15,105 nt of DNA from an uncultured Coriobacteriaceae bacterium (GCA_902781245.1 CACZIP010000013.1:1-15105); one strand, 5' to 3'. Positions 1 to 8,387 are shown, counted from the first letter of the stretch. Notes: generated by a model from the sequence alone, not told the origin. Numbers and translations are program-made.

Positions 1-120
1 TCGCATAATTCAACCTGGTTGTTTTATGCACCAGAGAACTGTTCCCCTTACGCACGGTTCGTCTTGATTCTTCGTCCCTTGTGGCGTTTGCCTAACAGCT
101 CGGTGACCACACGTCTTCCT

Positions 121-129
121 TGGTACAAT
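121..129 (+). promoter_or_regulatory. Candidate extended -10 promoter for the dehydratase activator-like gene
   Basis: TGGTACAAT fits an extended -10 element (TG, one base, then TACAAT, 5 of 6 to the consensus). No good -35 lies at the usual distance; GTGACC at 103-108 is a poor match at 15 bp. Transcription would begin near 136 and leave a leader of about 40 bases that contains the AAGGCGG ribosome-binding site at 163-169. The rest of 1-169 shows no coding frame I believe. It holds only a weak CTGGT/ACCAG inverted repeat at 15-34, which could be the tail of an upstream unit. Identified by eye only. Confidence 0.35.
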
Positions 130-175
130 AACAAGGTTAAAGACTAAAAACACCCGAGCATGAAGGCGGATGTTC

Positions 176-3100
176 ATGAAATACAAAGGCAAGGAATACA
201 TCGAGATCCCGTCGGCGGTGGCCCTCTCGCCGGTGGGGGATGCGCTGCGCATCGGTATCGACGTTGGCTCGACTACGGTCAAGCTTGCGATTCTCGATGC
301 AGAAGACCAGGTCGTCTGGTCTATTTACGAACGCCATCACTCCGACGTGCGTGCGACCATCGCACAGGTGCTCGAAGCTGCCGCTGTCGAGTACGGCAAC
401 GAGCGCGCTGCGCTCGCCATCACTGGTTCGGGCGGCCTGCTTTTGGCAAAGTGGCTCGATGTGGAATTCGTGCAAGAGGTCATTGCCAGCAAGACCGCTG
501 TCGAGACGTTCATTCCCAAGACCGATGTCGCAATCGAGCTTGGCGGCGAGGATGCGAAGATCATCTACTTCGGCCAATCGATCGAACAGCGCATGAACGG
601 CACGTGCGCTGGTGGTACCGGCGCGTTCATCGACCAGATGGCAGCGCTGCTCGACACCGATGCGGGCGGTCTGAACAAGCTGGCCGAAAGCCACACGACC
701 ATCTATCCGATTGCGAGCCGTTGCGGCGTGTTTGCCAAGACCGACGTGCAGCCCCTGCTCAACGAGGGTGCGCGCAAGGAAGACATCGCGGCTTCCATTT
801 TCCAATCGGTCGTCACGCAGACCATCAGCGGCCTCGCGTGCGGCAGGCCGATCCGCGGGCACATCGCATTCTTGGGCGGTCCGCTGCAATATCTTCCCGA
901 ACTGCGCAAACGTTTCTACGAGACGCTCAACCTCGACGATGAGCACATCATCGTTCCCGAGAACGCGCATCTGTTCGTGGCGAGCGGCTGCGCAGTTGCG
1001 GGTGGCAAGTCCGACACGATGAAGATCGAGCGTCTCAACGACGTCATCGAGCGACTGCACAACTTGGGTGATGTCCAAGGTTCGGAGGTCACGCGCCTCG
1101 ACCCGCTGTTCGCTTCGCCCGAGGATTACGAGGAGTTCAAGCGCCGTCACGATGCCGAAATGGTCGAAACCGCCGACCTCGCCACTTACGAAGGGCCGGC
1201 TTACCTCGGCATCGATGCTGGCTCCACCACGTTCAAGGCTGTGCTCATCAGCGAAGACGGCAAGATCCTTTGGAGCCATTACGTGTCCAACAAAGGCGAC
1301 GTGCTCGGCTGCGCCCGCACTGCCCTCGAAAAGCTCTACGGGGAAATCGGCGAGAAGCCCATCACAATCGAGCATTCGACCGTCACCGGCTACGGCGAGG
1401 GATTGTTGCTCGAGGCGCTGCGTGTCGATTCCGGCGAGATCGAGACCGTCGCTCACCTGCGCGGTGCGCGCGAAATGCTGCCCAACGTCGAGTTCATCCT
1501 CGACATCGGCGGTCAGGACATGAAGTGCCTGCGCGTGAAAGACGGCGTCATCGACCACATCATGTTGAACGAGGCATGCTCGTCCGGCTGCGGAAGCTTT
1601 ATCGAAAGCTTTGCGAGCGGTCTGGGGCTCGATGTGTCCGAGTTCGCGCAGACCGCCATCGAGGCAGAGCACCCCGTCGACCTGGGCAGTCGCTGCACCG
1701 TGTTCATGAACAGCCGCGTCAAGCAAGCGCAGAAGGAAGGCGCGACGGTTGGCGATATCGCCGCTGGCTTGGCGCTTTCCGTCATCAAGAATGCGCTGTT
1801 CAAGGTCATCAAGATTCGCGACCCGCATGACGTGGGAGAACATGTCATCGTGCAGGGCGGAACGTTCCTCAACGATGCCGTGCTGCGTTCGTTCGAGCAG
1901 CTCGCTGGAGTGGACGCCGTGCGTCCGAACATTGCCGGCAATATGGGTGCCTACGGTGCGGCTTTGCTTGCGCGCGACCGCGCAGCCGAAGGCGTGCCGA
2001 CCACGCTGCTCACGCTCGAACAGCTGGGAGCGCTCAATCCCACGCACCGCACGGCGCGTTGCAAGCGTTGTTCGAACCATTGCCTGCTGACGATCAACGA
2101 TTTCGGAAAGGATGAGAACGGCAAGCATCGCCGCTTCATCACGGGCAACCGCTGCGAGAAGGGCGCCGGTTCCGTCGACGAGAAGTCCGACGTCCCGAAC
2201 CTCTTCGACTACAAGGCCCATCGCTTGTTCGACTACGAGCCGCTCGCTCCCGAGGATGCCATCCGTGGCACGGTGGGCATTCCGCGCGCGCTCAACATGT
2301 ACGAGAACTATCCGTTCTGGTTCACGTTCTTCACCAAGCTCGGTTTCCGCGTCATCCTTTCCGACGCCTCGACCAAGAAAACCTACGAGGCGGGCATCGA
2401 GTCCATGCCGTCTGAGTCGGTGTGCTATCCTGCGAAGCTCTCGCACGGTCACGTGATGAACCTGCTCGAGAAGAATCCCGACTTCATCTGGATGCCCTGC
2501 GCCAAATGGGAGCGCCAGGAAGACGAAGGCGCCGGCAACCACTACAACTGCCCGATCGTTGCGAGTTATTCCGAGGCGCTGCGTCTCAACATCGACGAGT
2601 TGCGCGAGCCTGATTCGCCGGCGTTCCTGAACCCATGGTTGCCCTATGACAAGAAGGACCATCTGAAGAAACGCCTGCTCTTCGAGTTGACGGAAACGTA
2701 CAAAAGCGTCATCGAGCGGCACGCGAAGCTGCCGACCCGTGCCGAGATCGACGCTGCCGTCGACGAGGCCTGGGCCGAAGACGAGAAGTTCAAGCGTGAC
2801 ATGAGGGCCAAGGGCGAGGAAACGCTGAGGTGGATGGAAGAGACCGGCACGCACGGAATCGTGTTGGCCGGACGTCCGTACCACAACGACCCCGAGATCA
2901 ACCATGCCATTCCCGAGCTGCTGACCAGCTTCGGTCTGGCGGTGCTCACCGAAGACTCCATCGCACATCTGGGCACGCTCGAGCGTCCCATCCGCGTGGT
3001 CGACCAGTGGATGTACCATACGCGTCTGTACGCTGCAGCCAAGGTGGCGACGCAGCGCAAAGACCTCGACCTCATCCAGTTGAACTCGTTCGGTTGCGGC

Positions 3101-4597
3101 CTCGACGCGCTCACGACCGACCAGGTGCAGGAAATCCTCGAGGCTGCAGGCAAGGTCTACACCGTCCTGAAGATCGACGAGGTCTCGAACCTCGGTGCCG
3201 CGCGCATCCGCGTGCGTTCGCTGCTGGCTGCCTTGCGCGACCAGGTGAACGAGGAGCTGCCCCAGGTCAAGTTCAATCCGACGGAAGAGGTCAAGGAAGA
3301 GTCCTACACGTCCGTCGAGGAAATCGTCTCGACCGAGTTCCCGCGTGTCGAGTTTACGAAAGAGATGAAGGATTCGGGCTACACCATCCTGGCACCCCAG
3401 ATGGCTCCGTATCATTTCGAGCTGCTCGTGCCCATCTTCCATGCCTACGGTTACAACCTCGAGCTGTTGCCGTCGGTCGATCACGGCGCGGTCGACGCGG
3501 GTCTCAAGTACGTCAACAACGACATCTGCTATCCGTCCATCCTGGTTACCGGACAGATCATGGAGGCGGTCACGAGCGGTCGCTACGACACCAACCGTTT
3601 GGCAGTGCTCATCACCCAGACAGGTGGCGGTTGCCGTGCGACGAACTACATCGCGCTCATCCGCAAGGCTCTCAAAGCAGCAGGTTTAGGCCATGTGCCG
3701 GTTATCTCGCTTGCATTGCAGGGCCACATCGATGAGCACAATTCCGGTTGGGATCTCACGGTTCCCATGCTCAAGCAGGCGGTATACGCGCTTTCCTACG
3801 GCGACCTGCTCATGATGGCGCTCTATCGCACGCGTCCGTACGAGACGGTGGAAGGCGATGCCCAGCAACGCTTCGACAAGTGGATGGACATTTGCCGTGC
3901 TCAGGTGAAGAAGGGGACGAACCGCCGCGAATTCGGCAAAACATGCCGCGCCATCATCAAGGAGTTCGACACCATGCCCTTGAAGGGCGAAGGCACCAAA
4001 CCGCGCGTCGGTGTTGTGGGCGAGATTCTGGTGAAGTTCCATCCGACGGCGAACAACCAGGTTGTCGACGTGATCGAGCGCGAAGGCTGCGAAGCGGTCG
4101 TGCCGGGCCTGGTCGAGTTCTTCCTGTTCGGCATCGTCGGACGCATCTTCCAGAAGGACCCGCTTGGCCGCTCGGCCAAGGGTGCCGTGGGTGCACGCGC
4201 TGCATTGCAGCTGCTCGCCACCATGCGCAAGCCTATGACCGATGCACTGAAGAAGTCGAAGCGCTTCGAGGAGCCGACCGATATCTTCACGTTGGGCGAA
4301 TATGCCGAGCAGGTGCTTTCGACTTGCAACTCGATGGGCGAGGGTTGGTTGCTTACAGCTGAGATGATCGAGCTCATTCGCACGGGCACTCCCAATGTGG
4401 TCTGCGCGCAGCCGTTTGCGTGTCTGCCGAACCACGTCGTGGGCAAGGCTGTCATCAAGGAGCTGCGTCGCCAGTACCCGGCAAGCAACATCGTCGCAGT
4501 CGACTACGACCCCGGCGCCAGCGAGGTCAACCAGCTCAACCGCATCAAGCTGATGATCTCGGTGGCCAAGGCCAATCTCGAAGCGGGTCTGGCTTAG
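176..4597 (+). CDS. 2-hydroxyacyl-CoA dehydratase activase-related protein (tandem BadF/BadG ATPase + DUF2229 + HgdB-like), about 1,473 aa
   Basis: Large cytoplasmic iron-sulfur/ATPase protein related to HgdC-type activators, which use ATP to drive one-electron transfer into (R)-2-hydroxyacyl-CoA dehydratases. Two ASKHA ATPase units are visible. The first has GIDVGSTTVK near residue 27, ELGGEDAK near 121, and the cluster cysteines in NGTCAGGTGAF (C144) and SRCGVF (C183). The second has GIDAGSTTFK near 345, DIGGQDMK, EACSSGCGSF (C468, C472) and SRCTVF (C507). A CKRCSNHC...NRCEKG cysteine group follows (about 629-660). A DUF2229-like part contains YENYPFWFTFF near 710. The C-terminal half has HgdB-like pieces: GRPYHNDPEINH near 895, NNDICYPS near 1115, TQTGGGCRATN near 1148 and QPFACLPNHVVGK near 1411. 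Length and order match the known giant single-chain family. I prefer ATG 176 to ATG 170 because AAGGCGG (163-169) is 6 bases from 176 but abuts 170. No dehydratase subunit gene lies beside it, so its substrate or partner is unknown. Confidence 0.9.
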   Translation: MKYKGKEYIEIPSAVALSPVGDALRIGIDVGSTTVKLAILDAEDQVVWSIYERHHSDVRATIAQVLEAAAVEYGNERAALAITGSGGLLLAKWLDVEFVQEVIASKTAVETFIPKTDVAIELGGEDAKIIYFGQSIEQRMNGTCAGGTGAFIDQMAALLDTDAGGLNKLAESHTTIYPIASRCGVFAKTDVQPLLNEGARKEDIAASIFQSVVTQTISGLACGRPIRGHIAFLGGPLQYLPELRKRFYETLNLDDEHIIVPENAHLFVASGCAVAGGKSDTMKIERLNDVIERLHNLGDVQGSEVTRLDPLFASPEDYEEFKRRHDAEMVETADLATYEGPAYLGIDAGSTTFKAVLISEDGKILWSHYVSNKGDVLGCARTALEKLYGEIGEKPITIEHSTVTGYGEGLLLEALRVDSGEIETVAHLRGAREMLPNVEFILDIGGQDMKCLRVKDGVIDHIMLNEACSSGCGSFIESFASGLGLDVSEFAQTAIEAEHPVDLGSRCTVFMNSRVKQAQKEGATVGDIAAGLALSVIKNALFKVIKIRDPHDVGEHVIVQGGTFLNDAVLRSFEQLAGVDAVRPNIAGNMGAYGAALLARDRAAEGVPTTLLTLEQLGALNPTHRTARCKRCSNHCLLTINDFGKDENGKHRRFITGNRCEKGAGSVDEKSDVPNLFDYKAHRLFDYEPLAPEDAIRGTVGIPRALNMYENYPFWFTFFTKLGFRVILSDASTKKTYEAGIESMPSESVCYPAKLSHGHVMNLLEKNPDFIWMPCAKWERQEDEGAGNHYNCPIVASYSEALRLNIDELREPDSPAFLNPWLPYDKKDHLKKRLLFELTETYKSVIERHAKLPTRAEIDAAVDEAWAEDEKFKRDMRAKGEETLRWMEETGTHGIVLAGRPYHNDPEINHAIPELLTSFGLAVLTEDSIAHLGTLERPIRVVDQWMYHTRLYAAAKVATQRKDLDLIQLNSFGCGLDALTTDQVQEILEAAGKVYTVLKIDEVSNLGAARIRVRSLLAALRDQVNEELPQVKFNPTEEVKEESYTSVEEIVSTEFPRVEFTKEMKDSGYTILAPQMAPYHFELLVPIFHAYGYNLELLPSVDHGAVDAGLKYVNNDICYPSILVTGQIMEAVTSGRYDTNRLAVLITQTGGGCRATNYIALIRKALKAAGLGHVPVISLALQGHIDEHNSGWDLTVPMLKQAVYALSYGDLLMMALYRTRPYETVEGDAQQRFDKWMDICRAQVKKGTNRREFGKTCRAIIKEFDTMPLKGEGTKPRVGVVGEILVKFHPTANNQVVDVIEREGCEAVVPGLVEFFLFGIVGRIFQKDPLGRSAKGAVGARAALQLLATMRKPMTDALKKSKRFEEPTDIFTLGEYAEQVLSTCNSMGEGWLLTAEMIELIRTGTPNVVCAQPFACLPNHVVGKAVIKELRRQYPASNIVAVDYDPGASEVNQLNRIKLMISVAKANLEAGLA

Positions 4598-4611
4598 CGT
4601 TTCGTGTGAGT

Positions 4612-4675
4612 CGGTGTCCCTGGTTCCCGCTGCAACAGAGACCGGGTCTGTGTTGCAAGAGAAACCAGGGCACCG
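4612..4675 (+). repeat. Long imperfect inverted repeat / hairpin in the rsmI leader
   Basis: The outer arms pair CGGTG-T-CCCTGGTT (4612-4625, T4617 bulged) with AACCAGGG-CACCG (4663-4675), 13 bp. After a 5x5 internal loop, TGCAACA (4631-4637) pairs perfectly with TGTTGCA (4651-4657). After one G/G mismatch, AGAC (4639-4642) pairs with GTCT (4646-4649) around a 3-base loop. No T-tract follows, so it is not a classical intrinsic terminator. It ends 15 bases before the AGGAGG of rsmI. It could be a processing or attenuation structure, a factor-dependent terminator for the upstream gene, or a copy of a dispersed palindromic repeat. One window cannot distinguish these. Confidence 0.6.
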
Positions 4676-4701
4676 GCTCGCTTTCTATGCAGGAGGAATA
4701 A

Positions 4702-5577
4702 ATGCCAGGCAAGCTGGTCATATGCCCGACGCCTTTGGGCAACCTCGGCGATATGACGATCCGCGCGCTTGATGCGTTGCGTGCGGCTGACGTCGTTTGT
4801 GCCGAAGATACGCGCGTAACAGGTAAGTTGCTGGTTGCGCTTGGAATCGAGGGAAAACGGCTCGAGCGGCTCGACGAGAACCTGGTGGGGGAGCGCGCGG
4901 ATGAGGTCGCTGCGCGCGTCATTGCTGGCGAGACCATCGTCTACTGCTCAGACGCCGGCATGCCGGGCGTGTCCGACCCAGGCCTTCGGCTTGTGCGCGT
5001 TGCTCGTGAAGCTGGAGCTCCAGTTGAAGTGCTTCCCGGACCGACGGCTGTGGCAACCGCTTATGTGGCAAGCGGCACGACGAGCACCAACTTCTATTTC
5101 GGGGGTTTCTTTCCGCGGAAGGACGCAGCCCGCAAGCAGATGCTCGACTCGCTGAAAAGCCTCGATGCGGCACTTGTGTTCTACGAGAGCCCAAATCGAC
5201 TCGTTTCCGCACTGACCTCCATTGCAGAATCGCTGCCCTATCGTGATATTGCCGTGTGCCGCGAGCTCACCAAGCTACACGAAGAGGTCGTGCGCGGTTC
5301 GGTTGACGAAGTGAAGAGACAGTTCGAGTCGCGCGAATCGATAAAAGGCGAGATCGTCCTCGTTATCGATGCACCGAATGACGAAGAGATGCGTGCTGCA
5401 AATGCATCCGCTTCTGCGAGTGCTGAAGAACGCGCCGCCGAACTCCTCGCACAAGGCGAGCGTCCGAAGCTCGTCGTCAAGACCATTGCTGGAGAGTTCG
5501 GCATTTCCCGCAATGAAGCTTACGAGATGGTGCTAGCCAAAAAGGGAGACTCCCAATTTGGTCATCAAGCGGAGTAA
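4702..5577 (+). CDS. rsmI: 16S rRNA (cytidine(1402)-2'-O)-methyltransferase RsmI
   Basis: Transfers a methyl group from S-adenosylmethionine to the 2'-OH of C1402 in 16S rRNA, next to the P-site codon. The 291-aa protein has the tetrapyrrole-methylase fold signatures expected of RsmI: TPLGNLGDMTIRAL (10-23), AEDTR (34-38), the SAM-loop stretch CSDAGMPGVSDPG (82-94), GPTAV (113-117), GFFPRK (135-140), FYESPNRL (160-167) and CRELTKLHEE (186-195). A C-terminal RsmI-type helical domain lies at about 240-282. Length is normal. The start is fixed by AGGAGG at 4691-4696, 5 bases before the ATG. It follows the activator-like gene by 104 bases that hold a long hairpin. It is probably co-transcribed with the metallopeptidase gene 3 bases downstream, whose ribosome-binding site lies in the last codons of rsmI. 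Confidence 0.96.
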   Translation: MPGKLVICPTPLGNLGDMTIRALDALRAADVVCAEDTRVTGKLLVALGIEGKRLERLDENLVGERADEVAARVIAGETIVYCSDAGMPGVSDPGLRLVRVAREAGAPVEVLPGPTAVATAYVASGTTSTNFYFGGFFPRKDAARKQMLDSLKSLDAALVFYESPNRLVSALTSIAESLPYRDIAVCRELTKLHEEVVRGSVDEVKRQFESRESIKGEIVLVIDAPNDEEMRAANASASASAEERAAELLAQGERPKLVVKTIAGEFGISRNEAYEMVLAKKGDSQFGHQAE

Positions 5578-5580
5578 CGT

Positions 5581-6153
5581 ATGCCCTGGTTCGAAGGAAC
5601 GCCGAGCAAGCGGTTGATATTCGTCGACGACCTGGAAGTGTGGGTCATCGAGAAGAAGCGCATCAAGAACGTGAACCTCCGCGTGCAACCCGATGGGCGC
5701 ATCGAGGTGTCGGTGCCGTACGCGACTCCTGACGAGCATGTTGAAGATGTTGTTCGGGAAAAACACGACTGGCTGCTCAAGGCCCAGAAGAGAACTGAGA
5801 ACACTCCCATGGCTCGCGCTATGAGCGCGACGCCGTCCGAAGTGCGCGAATGGCGCAAGGTCGTCGAGGCGTTCGTGCCCGTGCTCATCGAACAGTGGGA
5901 GCCGATCCTCGGCGTGAAAGCGGGTCAGCTTGCCTACCGCAAGATGAAATCACGGTGGGGGAGCTGCCAACCGTCGACCGGCCGCATCTGCATCAACGTG
6001 GTGCTCGCCCTCTATCCTCCCGAATGCCTCGAGTACGTGGTGGTTCACGAGCTCGTGCATCTTCTCGTCCCCGGTCATGGACCCGAGTTCCACGCAATCA
6101 TGGACCGCGCCATGCCCGATTGGAAAAAACGCCGCGCGAAGCTGCGGTCATAG
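5581..6153 (+). CDS. YgjP/DUF45-type zinc metallopeptidase (M48-like)
   Basis: The 190-aa predicted cytoplasmic protein carries the gluzincin motif HELVH (H156, E157, H160) followed by H166 in GHGPEF. This is the HExxH...H arrangement of the YgjP/DUF45 family, in which the three histidines bind zinc. The family-typical KSRWGSC (123-129), GRICIN (134-139) and YVVVHELVHL contexts are all present. The N-terminal part (RRIKN-like KRIKNVNLRV, then IEVSVP) also matches the family. There is no signal peptide and no membrane segment. The substrate is unknown for most members; some lie in restriction or DNA-processing loci, but that context is absent here. GGAG (5571-5574) precedes the ATG by 6 bases and overlaps the end of rsmI, which indicates translational coupling. 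The 3-bp gap supports one transcript with rsmI. Confidence 0.88.
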   Translation: MPWFEGTPSKRLIFVDDLEVWVIEKKRIKNVNLRVQPDGRIEVSVPYATPDEHVEDVVREKHDWLLKAQKRTENTPMARAMSATPSEVREWRKVVEAFVPVLIEQWEPILGVKAGQLAYRKMKSRWGSCQPSTGRICINVVLALYPPECLEYVVVHELVHLLVPGHGPEFHAIMDRAMPDWKKRRAKLRS

Positions 6154-6197
6154 CGTTACTGCGCGAACTGAAGAGTATAGATTAGCTGAACTGCCGT

Positions 6198-6223
6198 AGG
6201 CGAGCTTCGCCTGGCTTGAAGCC
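6198..6223. terminator. Tandem small hairpins between convergent genes (possible terminator)
   Basis: Two adjacent perfect stems sit in the 80-base gap between the convergent metallopeptidase and secreted-protein genes. AGGCGA-GCT-TCGCCT spans 6198-6212, and GGCT-TGA-AGCC spans 6213-6223. Neither strand has a T-tract after the stems. The position suits a termination or 3'-end structure serving both directions, but the sequence itself is only suggestive. Confidence 0.3.
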
Positions 6224-6233
6224 ATTCGAGGCG

Positions 6234-7307
6234 TTAGATCAAATTCATCTGCGCCAACGTCGTATCGTACCAGTGCTGGGCGTTGGGCGGGCAATACTTC
6301 AGCGCAGCTTCCATCGAGATCGTGTAGCCATATCCGCGGGCGAGTCCGCGGACGTGGTCGTTGATGGCTTCCTCCCACGAATCCCACTCGCAGCCTCCCC
6401 AGCCCCATGCGTTGTGGGGCATGTAGCACGCTGCGCCTTTCGAGCTTTCGGTATAGGAAATCGCGGGCGACCAGCGGGGATCGACGCCATAGTTCCAGGC
6501 AGCTTCTGCAAATGTCCGCCCTTGCCCTGCCAGGGGCGATCCTGCCAGGTATGCATCGATACGCCATGTCCACTCGGCAATGAACGATTCCTGGTCGGAA
6601 GTCCAATCTGCACCGTCGCTGACAACCGCTTCCGCCTCGACCGTCTCGGCGGGCGTTTCGCTTTCGAGTTCGCTCTCGGCTTCTTCTGGTTGTGCAGGAG
6701 CTTGAGCGGCTGCGGCAGCAGCTGCCGCTTCTGCTTGACGTTGTGCCTCTTCCTCAGCGCGCCTTTGCGCCTCGAGGCGGGCGGCCTGCGCGGCAGTCAA
6801 TGCCCGATCTGCGGCGTTGACGCTTTCCTCTGCTGCCGCGCGGTCTGCTTCCAGCTTTTCCGTCGAGGCAGCAAGCTCGTTTTGCATCTCGACGAGGCGC
6901 GATAGCTCGGTTTCGTGCGCAAGGGTCACGCGGTTGATCGCGTCGACGCGGAAGAACAGGTCCTCGACATTCGCCGAGCCGAGCAGCAGATCAAGCAATC
7001 CTGCTGAATCAATTTGCGATTTGTAAAGCGCGACGGCCGCTTCGTTGCTTTTGCGCTGTTGCTCGGGAATCAGCTTCTGGAGCTCGGCAATGCGCGCCTC
7101 ATTTTCTGCAAGCGCATCTTCGATCTTCGCCATGTTTTCAATTGCTGACTGGTACGCCTCCGCCGAACGCTCAACCTCAAGCTGCAGTGCGTCCGGCTGA
7201 GGGTCGGTGTCGATGTCTTCGGCAAACGCAACGAAAGGCAACGCGCTAAGTGCAAACGTTGCAACGAAAATGCCAATAACAAATTTGAAGCGTGACGGCT
7301 GCGCCAT
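6234..7307 (-). CDS. Secreted coiled-coil protein with C-terminal lysozyme-like domain (paralog 2)
   Basis: The 357-aa predicted exported protein starts with a signal peptide (RFKF then a hydrophobic core, likely cleavage AFA|ED after residue 29). Residues 41-190 form a long heptad-rich coiled coil with LFFRVDAINRVT (117-128), resembling the N-terminal segment of PcsB/CwlO-type cell-wall hydrolases. An Ala/Gln/Glu-rich linker follows (about 190-230). The last 120 residues look like a compact lysozyme/transglycosylase-type domain: DPRWSPAISYTESSKG (276-291, candidate catalytic E287), NAWGWG (299-304), WDSWEEAINDHVRGLARGYG (308-327) and YCPPN (338-342). C294, C306 and C339 could form disulfides. 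The role is inferred as peptidoglycan binding or cleavage during growth or division. It is the paralog of the gene 73 bases upstream (7381-8379). No clear ribosome-binding site precedes ATG 7307. An exact family name cannot be given. Confidence 0.8.
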   Translation of the reverse strand: MAQPSRFKFVIGIFVATFALSALPFVAFAEDIDTDPQPDALQLEVERSAEAYQSAIENMAKIEDALAENEARIAELQKLIPEQQRKSNEAAVALYKSQIDSAGLLDLLLGSANVEDLFFRVDAINRVTLAHETELSRLVEMQNELAASTEKLEADRAAAEESVNAADRALTAAQAARLEAQRRAEEEAQRQAEAAAAAAAAQAPAQPEEAESELESETPAETVEAEAVVSDGADWTSDQESFIAEWTWRIDAYLAGSPLAGQGRTFAEAAWNYGVDPRWSPAISYTESSKGAACYMPHNAWGWGGCEWDSWEEAINDHVRGLARGYGYTISMEAALKYCPPNAQHWYDTTLAQMNLI

Positions 7308-7328
7308 GTTTTTGTTGCTTTCGAGCCG

Positions 7329-7357
7329 CTTGTATCTACTGGCTATATTTTAATCAA
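7329..7357 (-). promoter_or_regulatory. Candidate promoter for the second secreted paralog
   Basis: Read on the minus strand, TTGATT (7352-7357) is followed after exactly 17 bases by TACAAG (7329-7334). Each hexamer matches 4 of 6 consensus bases. It lies in the A/T-rich 73-base gap between the two paralogs and would start transcription about 15 bases before ATG 7307. No hairpin terminator is visible in the gap, so read-through from the upstream paralog is equally possible. Confidence 0.3.
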
Positions 7358-7380
7358 AAGGGTCGGATTTCTTCGTTTAT

Positions 7381-8379
7381 CTATATCTTCGCCATTTCGG
7401 CAGCGGTGACTTCGTACCAACGCTCGTGGTTCGGAGGGCAGTAGACCTTTGCTGCTTCCGGCGTGATCGTGTACCCGTATCCGCGGGCAAGCCCCTTCAC
7501 GTGTGCGTTAATGGCCTCGTCCCACGATGACCATTCAGCTGCCAGATTCACCGGATCGGAGTCAGCTGCGCCCCAGCCCCATGCGTTGAAGGGCCTGATG
7601 CATTTCGAGCCCTTCCCGCTTTCAATGTTTGAGATCGCCGGCGACCACCGTGGGTCGATGCAGTTGAGCCAAGCGGCACGTGCAAATGATTCACCCGTGC
7701 CGGCCATCGGGGTCCCCTCCAGATATGCGTCGATGCGCGGTGCCCATTCGGCGACAAAATCCTCTTGGCTCATGTACCAATCGGCACCGTCGGTTGCGTT
7801 GGCGTTTTTTTGCTTGGTAGCACGCTGGTCTTGGAGCACGAGAAGCGCTTCGTGTGCAAGCGCCTCTTGCGCCGTCGCTTCTTGTCGGGCCTGCTCGAGC
7901 TCGGCATGTGCAGCTTCGAGCTGCGAGAGCAGGTCCTTCATCTCGTTCAATTGGGCCGTGTTCGCTTTGCTTGCGCGCTCGATGTAGTCTGCGTATTTAA
8001 CCAAATCATCGAATGACGAGGCGTTCAGCATCGCGTCGAAAAGATTGAGCTTCTCTTGCTCCATCACATACATGTCGCGCACTGCTGTGTCGGTCCGTTC
8101 CTGCTGCGTTTCCACCTTCGTCTCAAGTGCGGTGATTTTCTTCTCGCTTTCAGCCGCGCGTGCCGATGCTTCTGCTGCTCGATCTGTCGCTGTTTCGTAA
8201 GCGTCGGTAAGTGCTTCGATGCTGTATTGCCCTGCGTTGGAAAGGGGTGAAGCGGTATACGATTCCGCATATGCTGGCGTGGTCATGATGAAGATGGCAA
8301 GCAACGCGATTGTAAAGCCCCCTGCAACGAGCAAGGGGATGGTGCTTGAAGCTGACCGTATGCGATCCGGAGTGTTCAT
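7381..8379 (-). CDS. Secreted coiled-coil protein with C-terminal lysozyme-like domain (paralog 1)
   Basis: The 332-aa predicted exported protein is a tandem paralog of 6234-7307. A long signal sequence (residues 1-38, hydrophobic 14-31, cleavage AYA|ES) precedes a coiled coil (about 50-195). A lysozyme-like C-terminal domain follows: DGADWYMSQEDFVAEWAPRI (197-216), DPRWSPAISNIESGKG (242-257, candidate catalytic E253), NAWGWG (265-270), WSSWDEAINAHVKGLARGYG (283-302) and YCPPN (313-317). C240, C260 and C314 are present. Compared with its neighbour it has a roughly ten-residue insert after NAWGWG and lacks most of the Ala-rich linker. The role is likely at the peptidoglycan layer; the enzymatic activity is inferred. 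No Shine-Dalgarno sequence precedes ATG 8379, and a perfect TATAAT sits only 8 bases upstream, so the mRNA is probably almost leaderless. The next in-frame Met (residue 32) would remove the signal peptide. Confidence 0.8.
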   Translation of the reverse strand: MNTPDRIRSASSTIPLLVAGGFTIALLAIFIMTTPAYAESYTASPLSNAGQYSIEALTDAYETATDRAAEASARAAESEKKITALETKVETQQERTDTAVRDMYVMEQEKLNLFDAMLNASSFDDLVKYADYIERASKANTAQLNEMKDLLSQLEAAHAELEQARQEATAQEALAHEALLVLQDQRATKQKNANATDGADWYMSQEDFVAEWAPRIDAYLEGTPMAGTGESFARAAWLNCIDPRWSPAISNIESGKGSKCIRPFNAWGWGAADSDPVNLAAEWSSWDEAINAHVKGLARGYGYTITPEAAKVYCPPNHERWYEVTAAEMAKI

Positions 8380-8387
8380 TGCCGAGA

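Noticed and set aside
137..3484. Minus-strand open frame of ~1,115 codons opposite the activator-like gene
   Set aside because: The plus strand carries an unmistakable conserved protein. The antisense frame is Arg/Val/His/Asp-rich, shows no motifs, and is the expected shadow of GC-rich third positions.
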